From: Chakrabartyella piscis
GTDB lineage: Bacteria > Bacillota > Clostridia > Lachnospirales > Anaerotignaceae
Assembly: GCA_030067835.1 (NCBI GenBank)
Contig: CP092441.1
Location: 2,914,001 to 2,978,000 of the forward strand
Direction of reading: 5' to 3'
DNA length: 64,000 nt
Below are positions 1-9,379 of the stretch, piece by piece; the first letter of the stretch is position 1; the number at the start of each line of letters is the position of its first letter. Below the pieces are notes generated by a model, which did not search any database, was not told where the DNA came from, and saw only the letters and a program-made list of their open reading frames with translations. The position numbers were made by a program, and so were the translations under genes.

Positions 1-49
1 CCAGTGGTAAACCAATAAAAAACGCATACTCTTTTTTACATTTGCTCAT
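1..49 (-). CDS. Unidentified protein, N-terminal fragment cut by window edge
   Basis: An ATG on the minus strand at 47-49 is preceded by AAAGGTG at good spacing, and the frame stays open to the edge. The first residues, MSKCKKEYAFFIGLPL, are basic and then hydrophobic, which would suit the start of a membrane protein or signal anchor. Only 16 codons are visible, so no family can be named. Confidence 0.4.
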   Translation of the reverse strand, partial: MSKCKKEYAFFIGLPL

Positions 50-115
50 ACTATCACACCTTTTTTTCAGATGTTTTAGTGTATGCAAAAATAGAATGTT
101 TTATGTACAAGCAAA

Positions 116-236
116 AGGGAGGATATGGAATCCTCCCCTACAATCACAAATCAAATGCTTGTAGGGAATGGTCTTGACCATTCCTCATAGTTAATGGATG
201 AAAATAGGAGGGCATTGAAACCCTCTCCTACAATTG
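116..236. repeat. Three short variable-arm hairpin repeats
   Basis: Three imperfect palindromes lie in the spacer after adenosine deaminase, with stems at 117-137, 164-183 and 207-228. Arm sequences differ (GGGAGGAT, GGAATGGTC, GGAGGG), but each is matched by its own complement, and the first and third run on into CCTACAA. They belong to the dispersed hairpin family described in the findings. No gene is visible here. Confidence 0.8.
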
Positions 237-241
237 CTATA

Positions 242-1243
242 TTATAGTTTTGCAAGAAATTCTGCTTTGTCTTCTTCTGGCATAAAGCTACCTTCTATAG
301 CATTTGCAATCATTTGTTTCAAATCATCATATGTGAAGCCCATTTCCAAACAACGATCATATTCATCATTGATATCAATGCCAAACAAAGTCATATTATC
401 GGTATTGACTGTCACTTTCAGACCAAAATCATACATACGTTTCATGTAATGTGTGTTATAGTTTTCTGTGGTTTGACAGCACACATTGCTGGTTGGACAC
501 ACTTCAAAGACAATACCCAAATCCTTTGCACGTTGGCACAAAGCCAAATCTTCATAGATATGATGACCATGACCCACACGTGTCACACCAAAATCAAGTG
601 CATCTGAAACGGTATCAGGACCTTGGCTATCCCCTGCGTGACAAGTTCTAGGTACAGAAAGCTCTTTTGCCAAGTCAAACACAGGTGCAAAGTTAGAAAG
701 TGGCACAATGCCCTCTGCGCCAGCCAAATCCAAAGCCACAACGCCTTTACCAAGGTATTCTTTGGTCAAGCGTACTGTTTCCAAATTGGCTTCCATATTG
801 ATGGTTTCTGCGCCAAATACCATTGCACACAAGATGATACCCACTTTGATATCTGGATTTGCAGACAAGCCCATTTCCAAGCCTACAAGGACTGCTTCAA
901 TTGCATCCTTTTGGGTCAAAGCCTTTTGTGTATGGAGCTGTGGTGCAAAGCGAATTTCTGCATAGGCAATGCCAGTTTCAGCCAGCCAATCAATAAGTTC
1001 TTTTGTGATACGAGTCAATGCAGATGCTTCTTGCATGATTTTCACTGGGATTTCAAAGCGTTCCAAGCATTGGTTCACATCTCTACAACCCTTAGGTACC
1101 ATAATCAAAGGAATGAATTCTTCCAATGTGGTTGCTTCCACAGCAACTCCTTGTTCCTGCACCAATTCCCAAGCGGTTTCTGGCAAAATGGAACCATCCA
1201 AGTGCAAATGCAAATCAAATTTTGGCAAATCGTATGTAGACAT
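242..1243 (-). CDS. add: Adenosine deaminase-like purine deaminase
   Basis: Family role: zinc-dependent hydrolytic deamination of adenosine or deoxyadenosine to inosine in cytosolic purine salvage. The 333-aa length is normal. Metal ligands are recognisable: HLHLDGS (His12, His14), His202 in CHAGDSQG, and Asp282 in NTDN; the active-site His is in GHGHH near 228. Oddity: the position that is normally the catalytic Glu in the HAGE motif is Asp205 (HAGD), so activity or substrate preference may differ. The start is set by AGGAGG upstream of ATG. The gene stands alone, bounded on both sides by hairpin repeats. Family assignment is secure; exact substrate is inferred. Confidence 0.88.
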   Translation of the reverse strand: MSTYDLPKFDLHLHLDGSILPETAWELVQEQGVAVEATTLEEFIPLIMVPKGCRDVNQCLERFEIPVKIMQEASALTRITKELIDWLAETGIAYAEIRFAPQLHTQKALTQKDAIEAVLVGLEMGLSANPDIKVGIILCAMVFGAETINMEANLETVRLTKEYLGKGVVALDLAGAEGIVPLSNFAPVFDLAKELSVPRTCHAGDSQGPDTVSDALDFGVTRVGHGHHIYEDLALCQRAKDLGIVFEVCPTSNVCCQTTENYNTHYMKRMYDFGLKVTVNTDNMTLFGIDINDEYDRCLEMGFTYDDLKQMIANAIEGSFMPEEDKAEFLAKL

Positions 1244-1285
1244 GTATATACCTCCTAAATATTTATGGTTTGTGATAGTTTAAGA

Positions 1286-1480
1286 CGGGATGTCGGGGAC
1301 GCCATCCCCTACAATTACATCATTTTTGTGGTTTGTGGCAGTTGATGACGGCAAGAGTAGAACCCTTGCCCTACAATGGCACACTTATGTTTTGTACCTG
1401 TTCATGACGGGCATCCACATAGGGGGGTTCCCTACAAGTACATCATTTCGGTTTTCGTAGGGGCGACCAGTGGTCACCCG
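1286..1480. repeat. Cluster of four variable-arm hairpin repeats
   Basis: Four consecutive copies fill the spacer between adenosine deaminase and the TRAP terminator: stems at about 1286-1308, 1350-1370, 1409-1432 and 1461-1479. Each has different arms (for example GGGCGACCA paired with TGGTCACCC). Three end in CCTACAA or CCTACAAG, while the fourth is in the other orientation with GTAGG first. The spacer holds no open frame with a ribosome site. Confidence 0.75.
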
Positions 1481-1555
1481 TTCAAAGAGCAACGGTCAGT
1501 TTGTAGTGATTGATTACGATTGATTTCAGTATATCACAAAAGCCTTTTGTTGTAC

Positions 1556-1586
1556 AAAAAAACAGGCAGATTCCTCCACCTGTTTC
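1556..1586 (-). terminator. Rho-independent terminator of the TRAP operon
   Basis: On the minus strand AACAGG pairs with CCTGTT around a 12-nt loop and is followed by a run of T. It lies about 15 bp after the stop codon of the TRAP permease. Confidence 0.7.
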
Positions 1587-1599
1587 ATTTTTATATTGA

Positions 1600-3552
1600 T
1601 TATGCCATTGCTACAGAAGCATCTTTTTTATTTGCAATCACTTGGAATGTAATTACTGTTGCGATGATAACCAAGCCAATGATATCTGTCATTGTGCTAG
1701 GGTAAATCAACAACAAGCCAGTTACCAGACAAAGCAAACGTACAGGCAATTTCATATCACGAAGCATAAATCCAATCATACCACCTGCAATGGAGAACAT
1801 ACCAGCAGAAGATGTGATGATTACCATAATAACCTTTGGAATGGTTGTGTCAATGAACAACAACGCATAATCAAATGCAAAGATATAAGGCACAATGAAA
1901 GCTGCAATTGCAAGCATAGTTGCGTTGAATGCGGTTTTCATTGGATTTGCACCAGCGATTGCTGCACCTGCATAAGCTGCCAAAGCAACTGGAGGTGTGA
2001 TATCTGCAACGATACCGAAGTAGAATACAAACATATTTGCTGCAATGATATTCATACCCATACCATTGATGAGGATTGGTGCACAAGTTGTTGCCATAAT
2101 GATATAGTTTGCAGTTGTTGGTACACCCATACCAAGGATGATACAACAAAGCATTGTAAGGAACAAAGCAACCAAAAGGTTATTGCCAGCAACACCAACG
2201 ATTGCAGAAATGAAAATTTGACCCAAACCAGTCATACTTACAACACCAGCAATGATACCTGCCATACCACAAGCAGCAGCAACAGACAATGTACCACGTC
2301 CACCACTTTCCAAAGCATTGAAGAAGCTTTTTGGTGTCATTCTATTTTCTTTATTGACCATGCTCACTGCGATTGCAACGAGTGTAGCATAGATTGCGGA
2401 TCTACTCATGGTAAAACCATCAATGATCATATATACCAACATAACCAATGGCAACAAAAGGTACATATTTTTGATCAAGTGTTTGAATTTAGGCAATTCG
2501 TCTTTTGGAATACCCATGAGTTTCAATTTACGTGCTTTGAAATGTACCATCAAGAAGATACCCAAGAAGTACAAGAATGCAGGCAAGATTGCTTTTTGGA
2601 TGATGCTCGCATAAGGAACACCACACATTTCAGCCATCAAGAATGCTGCTGCACCCATGATTGGTGGCATAATTTGACCACCTGTGGAAGATGCTGCTTC
2701 TACAGCACCAGAGAATTCTGCTGGATAACCAGTTTTTTTCATCATAGGAATTGTGATACTACCTGTTGTTACAGTATTACCAACGGAGCTACCAGAAACC
2801 ATACCACAAAGAGCAGAAGAAATAACCGCTACTTTTGCAGGACCACCAGCACTTGCACCAGCAATTGCATTTGCACAAGAAATGAAGAAGCTAGAGATAC
2901 CAGTTGCTTCTAGGAAAGCACCAAAGATGATGAACAATACGATAAATGTGGAGCAAACACCAACAGGAACACCAATAACCCCTGTAGTGGTATAGAACAA
3001 GTTATAGACAATACGTTGCAATGGCAAGCCTGTTGTAAAGCTATAGATGACGAAACAAGATGCTACAACCAAAATTGGAATACCTGTTACACGTCTACAT
3101 GCTTCTGCCAAAACCAAAATACCAATGATACCCAAAACCACTTCCAATGTACCAATACGAGTTGCTTTTGCCACAATGGTGCTGAGGTTCATTGCATAAT
3201 AGAAGAAACTTCCAGAACCAGCAATCCCCAAAACCCAATCATACCAAGGGATATAATTGACTTTTTGGTTGCCACCTTTTTTTCTAGGGTAAATCAAATA
3301 AATCAAAACGATTACACAGCCCAAGAACAAACAACGTCTGATTTGTTCACCCCAATTGGACCACATATTCATATATACCATAAACAAAGCAAATGCGATG
3401 GTCAACACCTTGACGATCATCTTTGGTACGCCTTCATAAGGTCGCACATTGGCTTCCCTATCGTACTTTTTCATGATATCATCAAGAGCATCCTCTTGAC
3501 TCATTGCTTCCAAATTCACATCTTGTTCTGGTGTTCCTTTTTTCTTGAACAT
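1600..3552 (-). CDS. TRAP transporter fused DctQ-DctM permease, TAXI type
   Basis: Membrane subunit of a secondary TRAP transporter that takes up a solute delivered by a lipoprotein-anchored binding protein, driven by an ion gradient. The 650 residues are almost all hydrophobic. A cytosolic N-terminal tail of about 45 residues precedes a short DctQ-like block of helices (about 50-150), followed by a large DctM-like block with Gly-rich re-entrant stretches such as SSALCGMVSGSSVGN and MGVPTTANY. Fusion of the small and large subunits is typical of TAXI systems. It is third in the operon after the binding protein (4145-5131) and a DUF1850 protein. ATG follows GGGGAGG. The substrate cannot be told from sequence; some relatives carry dicarboxylates or glutamate. 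Confidence 0.92.
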   Translation of the reverse strand: MFKKKGTPEQDVNLEAMSQEDALDDIMKKYDREANVRPYEGVPKMIVKVLTIAFALFMVYMNMWSNWGEQIRRCLFLGCVIVLIYLIYPRKKGGNQKVNYIPWYDWVLGIAGSGSFFYYAMNLSTIVAKATRIGTLEVVLGIIGILVLAEACRRVTGIPILVVASCFVIYSFTTGLPLQRIVYNLFYTTTGVIGVPVGVCSTFIVLFIIFGAFLEATGISSFFISCANAIAGASAGGPAKVAVISSALCGMVSGSSVGNTVTTGSITIPMMKKTGYPAEFSGAVEAASSTGGQIMPPIMGAAAFLMAEMCGVPYASIIQKAILPAFLYFLGIFLMVHFKARKLKLMGIPKDELPKFKHLIKNMYLLLPLVMLVYMIIDGFTMSRSAIYATLVAIAVSMVNKENRMTPKSFFNALESGGRGTLSVAAACGMAGIIAGVVSMTGLGQIFISAIVGVAGNNLLVALFLTMLCCIILGMGVPTTANYIIMATTCAPILINGMGMNIIAANMFVFYFGIVADITPPVALAAYAGAAIAGANPMKTAFNATMLAIAAFIVPYIFAFDYALLFIDTTIPKVIMVIITSSAGMFSIAGGMIGFMLRDMKLPVRLLCLVTGLLLIYPSTMTDIIGLVIIATVITFQVIANKKDASVAMA

Positions 3553-3614
3553 CGGTGTTCCTCCCCTTCATCTTTGCTTGTCATGTTAATTAAAGCATTT
3601 CTATTACAGTCTAT

Positions 3615-3642
3615 GTAGGGAACGGTCTTGACCGTTCCCTAC
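3615..3642. repeat. Perfect variable-arm hairpin repeat
   Basis: GTAGGGAACGGTC and its exact complement are separated by TT, followed by AAA. It sits in the 100-bp gap between the DUF1850 gene and the TRAP permease, so it would be in the operon mRNA, where it could act as a processing or stabilising hairpin. It is the most perfect family member in the window. Confidence 0.85.
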
Positions 3643-3655
3643 AAAACGTATCACA

Positions 3656-4144
3656 TTACGATTCGTAGCATAATTGTATGTTGCGCTCCTCATTGCATAG
3701 CTCTTTCAAACTAATGCTTTCGCCATTTATGGTCAATGTATGGTCATAAACGGCACTAATATTATAGTACAAATTGGGAATTATCGTATCGATACCAGAG
3801 ACAATCATACCACCGTCATCTGTTTCCACCATGGTCTGACCTTCTGCAAGTTGGGTTTGCACCCCAGCTCCAAAATGATAATACAAGGTTTCGTATACCA
3901 TGATTTCACCATCCACAATACGATATCGATCTTCTACCAAACTTTGATTGACAGAATGTTTGAATCCCACAGAAAATTCCCCGCTTTCTTCCAGAGGATA
4001 GCGTGCAATTGTCTTGCCATCATTTCCACTCCTCACAACCAGACAACTTTCTGTGCCATTCACCTGAAAAATAGCAGTTACGGCAATGAGAATTACCGCA
4101 ACTACTATGAATAAACTTTGTTTCTTTAATTTGAAGTGTGACAA
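3656..4144 (-). CDS. DUF1850 family protein of the TAXI-TRAP operon
   Basis: 162 residues: a basic N-terminus, one hydrophobic segment (about 12-28) that would anchor or export it, then an extracytoplasmic domain of roughly 130 residues. The family is known almost only from its place between TAXI binding protein and TRAP permease genes, as here, so it is probably an accessory subunit; no biochemical role is established. The reading begins at a TTG directly after the TAA of the binding-protein gene, with GGAG 11 nt upstream inside that gene, so translation is likely coupled. A different start downstream is possible but none has a better ribosome site. Confidence 0.75.
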   Translation of the reverse strand: MSHFKLKKQSLFIVVAVILIAVTAIFQVNGTESCLVVRSGNDGKTIARYPLEESGEFSVGFKHSVNQSLVEDRYRIVDGEIMVYETLYYHFGAGVQTQLAEGQTMVETDDGGMIVSGIDTIIPNLYYNISAVYDHTLTINGESISLKELCNEERNIQLCYES

Positions 4145-5131
4145 TTAGTCAATTGCTCCAACTTCTTTGTAGTATTGTTCTGCACCAGGGTGGAATGGTG
4201 TAGGAATACCTTGAACAGCAGATTCTACGCTCAAAACGGAGAATTTATCGTTACTTGCTGCCAAGTCTGCTTGGTTTTCGAACATTGCTTTTGTCAATTC
4301 GTAGATAGCTTCTGTAGAAACATCATTGGAAGCGATCAATGTAGCGTTAACGCTTACTGTTTGTGCATCTTCAGAGATACCGTTGTATGTACCACCTGGG
4401 ATTACTGTTTGTACATAGAATGGATAGTCAGCCATCAAAGTTGCTGCATGAGCATCATCCACTTCCAACAAAACAACGTCTTTGGAGATTGCCAAGTCAA
4501 CGATTGCAGTTGTAGGAGCACCAGCTGTTACGAAAGCTGCGTCGATTTTACCATCTTTGATACCATCAGCAGCATCAGAGAAGGAACCATTTACTTTATT
4601 GATATCGGAATTGATGTCAATACCGTAAGCAGCTAAGATTTGAGTTGCATTGAACTCAACACCACTACCAGCGTCACCAACGTTTACTGTTTTGCCTTTC
4701 AAATCTTCAATGCTGGAAATACCAGGTGCAGCGATGATTTGACATGTTTCTTCATACAAGCTTGCAACAGCTGTGAAGGATGTGAACTCTCCATCTTCAG
4801 CGAACAAGTCTGTACCATTGTAAGCATAGTACATAACGTCGTTTTGTACGATTGCCAATTGAGAGATACCATCTTCTACGTCCAAGATATTTGCTTTGGA
4901 AGCACCTGTAGATGTTACTGTCAAGTCTACGATGTCCATTTTGTCATTCAATACTGTAGCCATTGTACCACCATAAGGATAGTAAGTACCTGTTGTACCA
5001 CCAGTACCATAAGTCAATGTTACGCTTTCTGCTGCAGAAGAATCTGCGGAAGAAGAACTACTGCCACAACCGCTCAAAACCATAACGGATGCCAAAACAA
5101 GTGCTGTTACTGCTGAAAAACTTTTTTTCAT
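4145..5131 (-). CDS. TAXI family TRAP transporter solute-binding lipoprotein
   Basis: Extracytoplasmic binding protein that captures the substrate and hands it to the fused TRAP permease. The chosen ATG (5131) has GAGGAG nine bases upstream and gives 328 residues; a longer reading from 5176 lacks such a site. The N-terminus is a classic lipoprotein signal, MKKSFSAVTALVLASVMVLS, with lipobox LSGC and then a Ser-rich linker. The mature part begins with TLTYGTGGTTGTYYPYGG, the Gly/Thr/Tyr-rich opening typical of TAXI (NMT1/THI5-like) proteins. First gene of a three-gene operon with DUF1850 and the permease. The ligand is unknown. Confidence 0.92.
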   Translation of the reverse strand: MKKSFSAVTALVLASVMVLSGCGSSSSSADSSAAESVTLTYGTGGTTGTYYPYGGTMATVLNDKMDIVDLTVTSTGASKANILDVEDGISQLAIVQNDVMYYAYNGTDLFAEDGEFTSFTAVASLYEETCQIIAAPGISSIEDLKGKTVNVGDAGSGVEFNATQILAAYGIDINSDINKVNGSFSDAADGIKDGKIDAAFVTAGAPTTAIVDLAISKDVVLLEVDDAHAATLMADYPFYVQTVIPGGTYNGISEDAQTVSVNATLIASNDVSTEAIYELTKAMFENQADLAASNDKFSVLSVESAVQGIPTPFHPGAEQYYKEVGAID

Positions 5132-5662
5132 TATACCCATCTCCTCGTCTTTTTCTTTGAAACTGTATCGTTTCATTTGTTTTTTCGTAAATATACATTG
5201 AATTACATTTTATTCATAGCTTATTCTAACACATTTCATTTTTCTTTTCAATCGATTTTTTATAAATTTGTGCACAAATCTTTTTAATTATAGAAGTTTT
5301 TTATGCTTAATTTGATAAACTCTTGCAAATCTATTTATTTTTTCTATTATTTCGCATGAGAAATTCAATAAGAATGCATTCTATCTATACATTGTTAAAT
5401 TTCTATCCTGCTGTTCACATATACAGTATTATACTTCTCCTAGTTTAAACCCCTATTTTTTTGAATAATTCAAGGTTTATATGCATATTTATTCTCTTTT
5501 TGCAATTCCTTCCAATTATACCACTTTGGTGCACCTCCATTTTTTCTGATAAACTGTATGATTTCCAAATTTTTATGGAATATATATAGACAGAAACCCT
5601 TCTTGTCGGTAAAATAGAAGAAATGAAAAACATTGTATCACTTTTGTTAGGAAGGAACTGCT
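5132..5662. other. AT-rich spacer between divergent genes
   Basis: This 530-bp stretch separates the TAXI operon (minus) from the YgjP-like gene (plus). It is very AT-rich and must hold the TAXI operon promoter, but I see no single convincing promoter pair, no hairpin with a T-run and no open frame with a ribosome site. Host-type hairpin repeats are absent. Confidence 0.5.
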
Positions 5663-6385
5663 ATGACAACACACATCATTTCATTCCAAGGATTGCCATT
5701 GGAATATACTTTGGTTCGTAAGAACATCAAAAATATCAATTTACGTGTCAATAAAAAAGGGGACATTGTGGTTTCTGCACCAACGAAAGTGCCACTGGCT
5801 CAAATTGAAGAGTTCGTTTCTTCCAAAGCAAACTGGATTCTTTCTCGTTTGGCAGAAATAGAGCAAGCCATTTCCCAAGCAGCAGAAAGCAATTTTGAAA
5901 ATGGCAAAGATTTATATCTTTTGGGAAATCCATACCCACTGCAACGTCATCTTGGAAATTTTGACATCCAATTGACAGAAGAAGCCATTCATTTGTACAC
6001 ACCAACAACTGATGAGTCTGTTGCAAAGGAATTTTATATGGCATGTTTGCAAAAGATTGCAACACCTGTGTTCCAAGATGCACTGGATCGTGTGTATCCA
6101 TTGGTGAAAGATATGGGTGTACCCTATCCAGAAATCAAAATCCGCAATATGTCAACCATTTGGGGTAGCTGTTCTCCTCATACTGGTGAAATTCGTTTGA
6201 ACTTGCAACTGATCAAAGCAGACACCGATTGCATTGACCAAGTGGTGTTACACGAATTGTTGCATTTCCTATACCCAAACCACCAAGCAGAATTTAAGGC
6301 TATGCGTCAAAAATTGATGCCTGATTGGAAAACACGTAAAAACCGTTTGCAGGATGAATACAAAGATGGTATTGGGGTAAAATAA
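5663..6385 (+). CDS. YgjP-like zinc metalloprotease (DUF45/M48 type)
   Basis: 240 residues, the usual size for the YgjP-like metallopeptidase family. The zinc site is HELLH at 197-201 with a third His in PNH (207); the conserved WGSC (167-170), which precedes this site in the family, is intact. The N-terminal half carries the strand-rich segment with LRVNKKGDIVVSAP. No signal peptide, so it is cytosolic. GGAAGG precedes ATG at proper spacing. Its substrate is not known; relatives are SprT-like or wss1-like proteases proposed in protein quality control. It is followed closely by the tRNA-fMet promoter. Confidence 0.85.
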   Translation: MTTHIISFQGLPLEYTLVRKNIKNINLRVNKKGDIVVSAPTKVPLAQIEEFVSSKANWILSRLAEIEQAISQAAESNFENGKDLYLLGNPYPLQRHLGNFDIQLTEEAIHLYTPTTDESVAKEFYMACLQKIATPVFQDALDRVYPLVKDMGVPYPEIKIRNMSTIWGSCSPHTGEIRLNLQLIKADTDCIDQVVLHELLHFLYPNHQAEFKAMRQKLMPDWKTRKNRLQDEYKDGIGVK

Positions 6386-6388
6386 ACC

Positions 6389-6418
6389 TTGACAAATATA
6401 TCCTACTTATTGTATACT
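6389..6418 (+). promoter_or_regulatory. Promoter of tRNA-fMet
   Basis: Perfect minus-35 TTGACA at 6389, an 18-bp spacer, and minus-10 TATACT at 6413, ending 16 bp before the tRNA. This is the housekeeping sigma consensus. Confidence 0.85.
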
Positions 6419-6434
6419 ATTTAGATACAATTAG

Positions 6435-6508
<74 letters not shown>

Positions 6509-6513
6509 CTCAA

Positions 6514-6546
6514 AGTCTCAGTAGATTTTCTACTGGGACTTTTTTA
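6514..6546 (+). terminator. Terminator of tRNA-fMet
   Basis: AGTCTCAGTAGA pairs with TCTACTGGGACT across a 3-nt loop (one G-T wobble), followed by six T. It begins 5 bp after the tRNA. Confidence 0.9.
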
Positions 6547-6561
6547 TTGTAACACAATTCA

Positions 6562-6726
6562 GGATGGGAAACCCATCCCCTACAACAACAATACACACTA
6601 CAAAAAAAGATACCCCACATAGCAGGGTATCCCTAAAAACATAGATTCTTCGTCATTGCATTCCTCTGAATGACAAAATAGCAAATCATTTCATTGTAGG
6701 GGTGGATTCCATATCCACTCCTACAG
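6562..6726. repeat. Two variable-arm hairpins and a 23-bp palindrome
   Basis: Stem GGATGGG/CCCATCC at 6562-6578, followed by CCTACAA; stem TGTAGGGGTGGAT/ATCCACTCCTACA at 6695-6726. Between them lie GATACCC/GGGTATC (6609-6632), which could terminate on either strand, and a motif around 6643-6675 (GATTCTTCGTCATTGC, then CTCTGAATGACA) that recurs inverted near 18200. No gene is seen in this 360-bp spacer. Confidence 0.7.
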
Positions 6727-6805
6727 ACTGTCAAAACCCAAAGTACTTTTTGCCTTTAGCGTCGCAGACTTTAATCCACAGACAGGATTCACTCCTGTTG
6801 AGGAC

Positions 6806-6856
6806 AAAAAGCAATTTCTAGGTACTTCGTAGAAGTACTTGTGCGAGGAAATTGTC
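6806..6856 (-). terminator. Probable terminator of the amidase gene
   Basis: A two-tier hairpin: outer CAATTTC/GAAATTG and inner GTACTTC/GAAGTAC around GTA, with T-runs on both sides, 50 bp after the amidase stop codon. It could work in both directions. Confidence 0.6.
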
Positions 6857-6904
6857 TTTTTTTACCTACATCTACAACTTGAAATCCTGATTTCAAGTTA
6901 TTCT

Positions 6905-8944
6905 TTATCTAAAATCGTAACGTTCCATAATATCTTCAACGCCTTCTGCCAAAGCTTTTGCTGTTGCTTTTTGGTTGCTTGTGGTAGAAATCTTCAATGC
7001 ATCACCCACATTGGTCAAGAAACAAATTTCCACCAAAATTGTAGGCACTGTTGTCACATTCAAAATCAACAAGTCTGTTCTTTCTTTCAATCCACGATTG
7101 GTCAAACCAAGAGCAGAAATCAAATGACCTTGCATGATATCGGCTGCTGTTCCACTGGTCAACACCTTAGAAGAAGTGGTTTCTGTTTGTGGTTTATACA
7201 AAGTTTCTGTACCATTGGCAGTACCATTGTCTTCTGCTGCATTCAAATGGATAGACAGCATAAAGTCTGCAATTTCGTTGGCAGTTTGTGCTCTAAGTGC
7301 ATTTTGTACATATACATCAGTATCTCTTGTTAAGTAGGCTTTGATGCCTGTATCTTCCAAATAGTCCACAGTCAACAATGCCAAGGTCAAAGTCAAGTCT
7401 TTTTCTGTCAAGCCATTGCCACTGGTACCTGGATCTGTGCCACCATGTCCAGCATCAATCAAGACCACGTTATCATACACATCTTTTGGATTTTTGATAT
7501 AAATAACGCAACCATCGTCTATTTCTTCCACTTCATATGCCATATATTGGTTTTGGTAGAAACGAATTGTGGTATTTTTACTGGTGCTATCCACTTTGAT
7601 ACTATCCACCCAAGTATCGCCTACTTGCAAAGTACCATAACCCAACTCATCTTCGTAGTTTTCTGGTAAAATCACATCAAAATAACCCAATAAATACTGG
7701 TCGTCCATTTCGATATCATCTATATCAATGTCAATGTCATACAAATACAACGCATCATCTTTGCTATCGTATTCCATGTTATCCAAAGAAGATTCCATAA
7801 TGGTGACAATCAGTTCGCCACTATAGGATTCCCAATCGCATTCCACAATGCCATCTACATACAAAGTGATGGTCACTGTGCTATCGTCTTCTTCGATATC
7901 GATTTCGGTGATATAATCCAAACTTTTTGCAGAAAGACTACTTGGCAATTCTGATTTGACATTTGGAATTTCCACAACCACACGATATGGATTCACCTGT
8001 GTTGTCACTTCTGCACCAAAGCTACCATCACCTTCAATGGTGATATAATCTCGGTTATTTTTGTTTGTGGCATCAATATCTTCCAATGTAATCATTTCAA
8101 AGGATACCATAACACTCTTTTGATCTGAGCTTTGGGTGATGGAATACTCCACATAGCTATCCAAATCCAAAACCACCCTTGTTACAGTGGTGCCATCAAA
8201 TTCATGCTCCGCAGTACGAATTGAGGTGACAATGCTACTATTGGTGGATGTAATTTCAGAAGCCAAGCCATTGGAAACGTTATAGAAATCCAAAATAACT
8301 CTGGTATCATCCAATTTATATTCTTCGTAATGTGTCACAGCACCACTGGAAACCACTGTGAAAATCTGTGCATCCTTTGTGGAAGATGGTGTCACCACAC
8401 TTGTGGTTTTTACGCCTGTGGAAGTGGATGTAGATGGTGTTGTCACAGTTGGTGCTTCATAGCCACTTGTTGTAATTGCAACAGTTCTTGTAGCATCCAC
8501 CCAAGTCAAATCCAAATCCAATGCATCTGCCAAAGCACGCACTGGCAACATCATACGATCGTTGATGTTCATTGCTGGCACATCCAAGTCAAATGCCACA
8601 CCATTTTTCATTGCAACATCTGCATCAGCACTAAAAGCAATGGCATAATCATCACTCATGATGAAGGCTTGACTGGTTTCTGCCACCCAAAGAACTTCAC
8701 AACCTAAGGCTTCTGCAATGACACGCATAGGCAACATGGTTCTGCCATCAATGCTGACAGCCGGCATATCTTCTGTTTCCAATTCCTCATCATCTATGAC
8801 AATATGAATGGCATCTGCATCATAAGAATGATTTGCACCATTATAATATAAGTTCATTTGTACTTCCTTTGCCAGAACCACCTGTGGCACCATCATACTC
8901 ATTGCCAAAAGGGCTACTGACAGCCTTTTTAAAATTCCCTTCAT
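6905..8944 (-). CDS. Secreted N-acetylmuramoyl-L-alanine amidase with copper-amine-oxidase-like and AMIN domains
   Basis: Cell-wall hydrolase that cuts the amide between N-acetylmuramic acid and the stem peptide. Start ATG 8944 has GGAGG five bases before; a TTG twelve bases earlier would lie across that site. 679 residues: signal peptide (1-25, cleaved near VLAKE), two repeats of the copper-amine-oxidase N-terminal-like domain (about 35-165, motif MLPVRALADALD), an AMIN wall-targeting domain (about 190-300), a Thr/Ser- and Asp-rich middle, and a C-terminal Amidase_3 domain (about 490-679). The latter has LIDAGHGGTDPG, SIHLNAAEDNGTANG and VEICFLTN supplying the zinc His/Glu ligands. Acts outside the membrane in wall turnover or daughter-cell separation. 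Confidence 0.92.
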   Translation of the reverse strand: MKGILKRLSVALLAMSMMVPQVVLAKEVQMNLYYNGANHSYDADAIHIVIDDEELETEDMPAVSIDGRTMLPMRVIAEALGCEVLWVAETSQAFIMSDDYAIAFSADADVAMKNGVAFDLDVPAMNINDRMMLPVRALADALDLDLTWVDATRTVAITTSGYEAPTVTTPSTSTSTGVKTTSVVTPSSTKDAQIFTVVSSGAVTHYEEYKLDDTRVILDFYNVSNGLASEITSTNSSIVTSIRTAEHEFDGTTVTRVVLDLDSYVEYSITQSSDQKSVMVSFEMITLEDIDATNKNNRDYITIEGDGSFGAEVTTQVNPYRVVVEIPNVKSELPSSLSAKSLDYITEIDIEEDDSTVTITLYVDGIVECDWESYSGELIVTIMESSLDNMEYDSKDDALYLYDIDIDIDDIEMDDQYLLGYFDVILPENYEDELGYGTLQVGDTWVDSIKVDSTSKNTTIRFYQNQYMAYEVEEIDDGCVIYIKNPKDVYDNVVLIDAGHGGTDPGTSGNGLTEKDLTLTLALLTVDYLEDTGIKAYLTRDTDVYVQNALRAQTANEIADFMLSIHLNAAEDNGTANGTETLYKPQTETTSSKVLTSGTAADIMQGHLISALGLTNRGLKERTDLLILNVTTVPTILVEICFLTNVGDALKISTTSNQKATAKALAEGVEDIMERYDFR

Positions 8945-9379
8945 TGTATCCTCCAAAAAATATATTCAGCCACAATAGGCATAGTTATCTACACTATACT
9001 CATTATAGCAGATTTTGTCGAATAAAAAAGGTGAAATCTAATTTTGCAATAATTTTTTAATAATTGTGTTACAATTTTCCAACAAAACTCTGAACAAAAA
9101 ATAACAATGAAAGAAAACAGGCTTTGGTATACACAAGATTATTTATATAATGTGTAGTGAAGCAGGAAATTGAGTGGCAAAATTTTAGTTTTTAATTTAT
9201 TCAAATGTTAGAGCCTTTTAGACCGTACCTTTTGACACCAAAAGGTGGGTCATCATTTTGCAAGCAAAATCACCTACGGTGACCGCCATATCTTTGGCGG
9301 TGAGTCCAAAAGTGCCACTCTTTGCGAAGGCGTGGAGCCACGCTATAAGGTGGAATGTCAACACTTTTTTGGACAATTT

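Noticed and set aside
1642-2913. A 423-codon plus-strand frame opposite the TRAP permease
   Set aside because: Cys/His/Asn-rich composition typical of antisense frames, no ribosome site, fully inside a well-supported gene.
5445-5633. A 62-codon minus-strand frame in the spacer after the TAXI operon
   Set aside because: No ribosome site at its start, extremely AT-rich, and composition like non-coding DNA.
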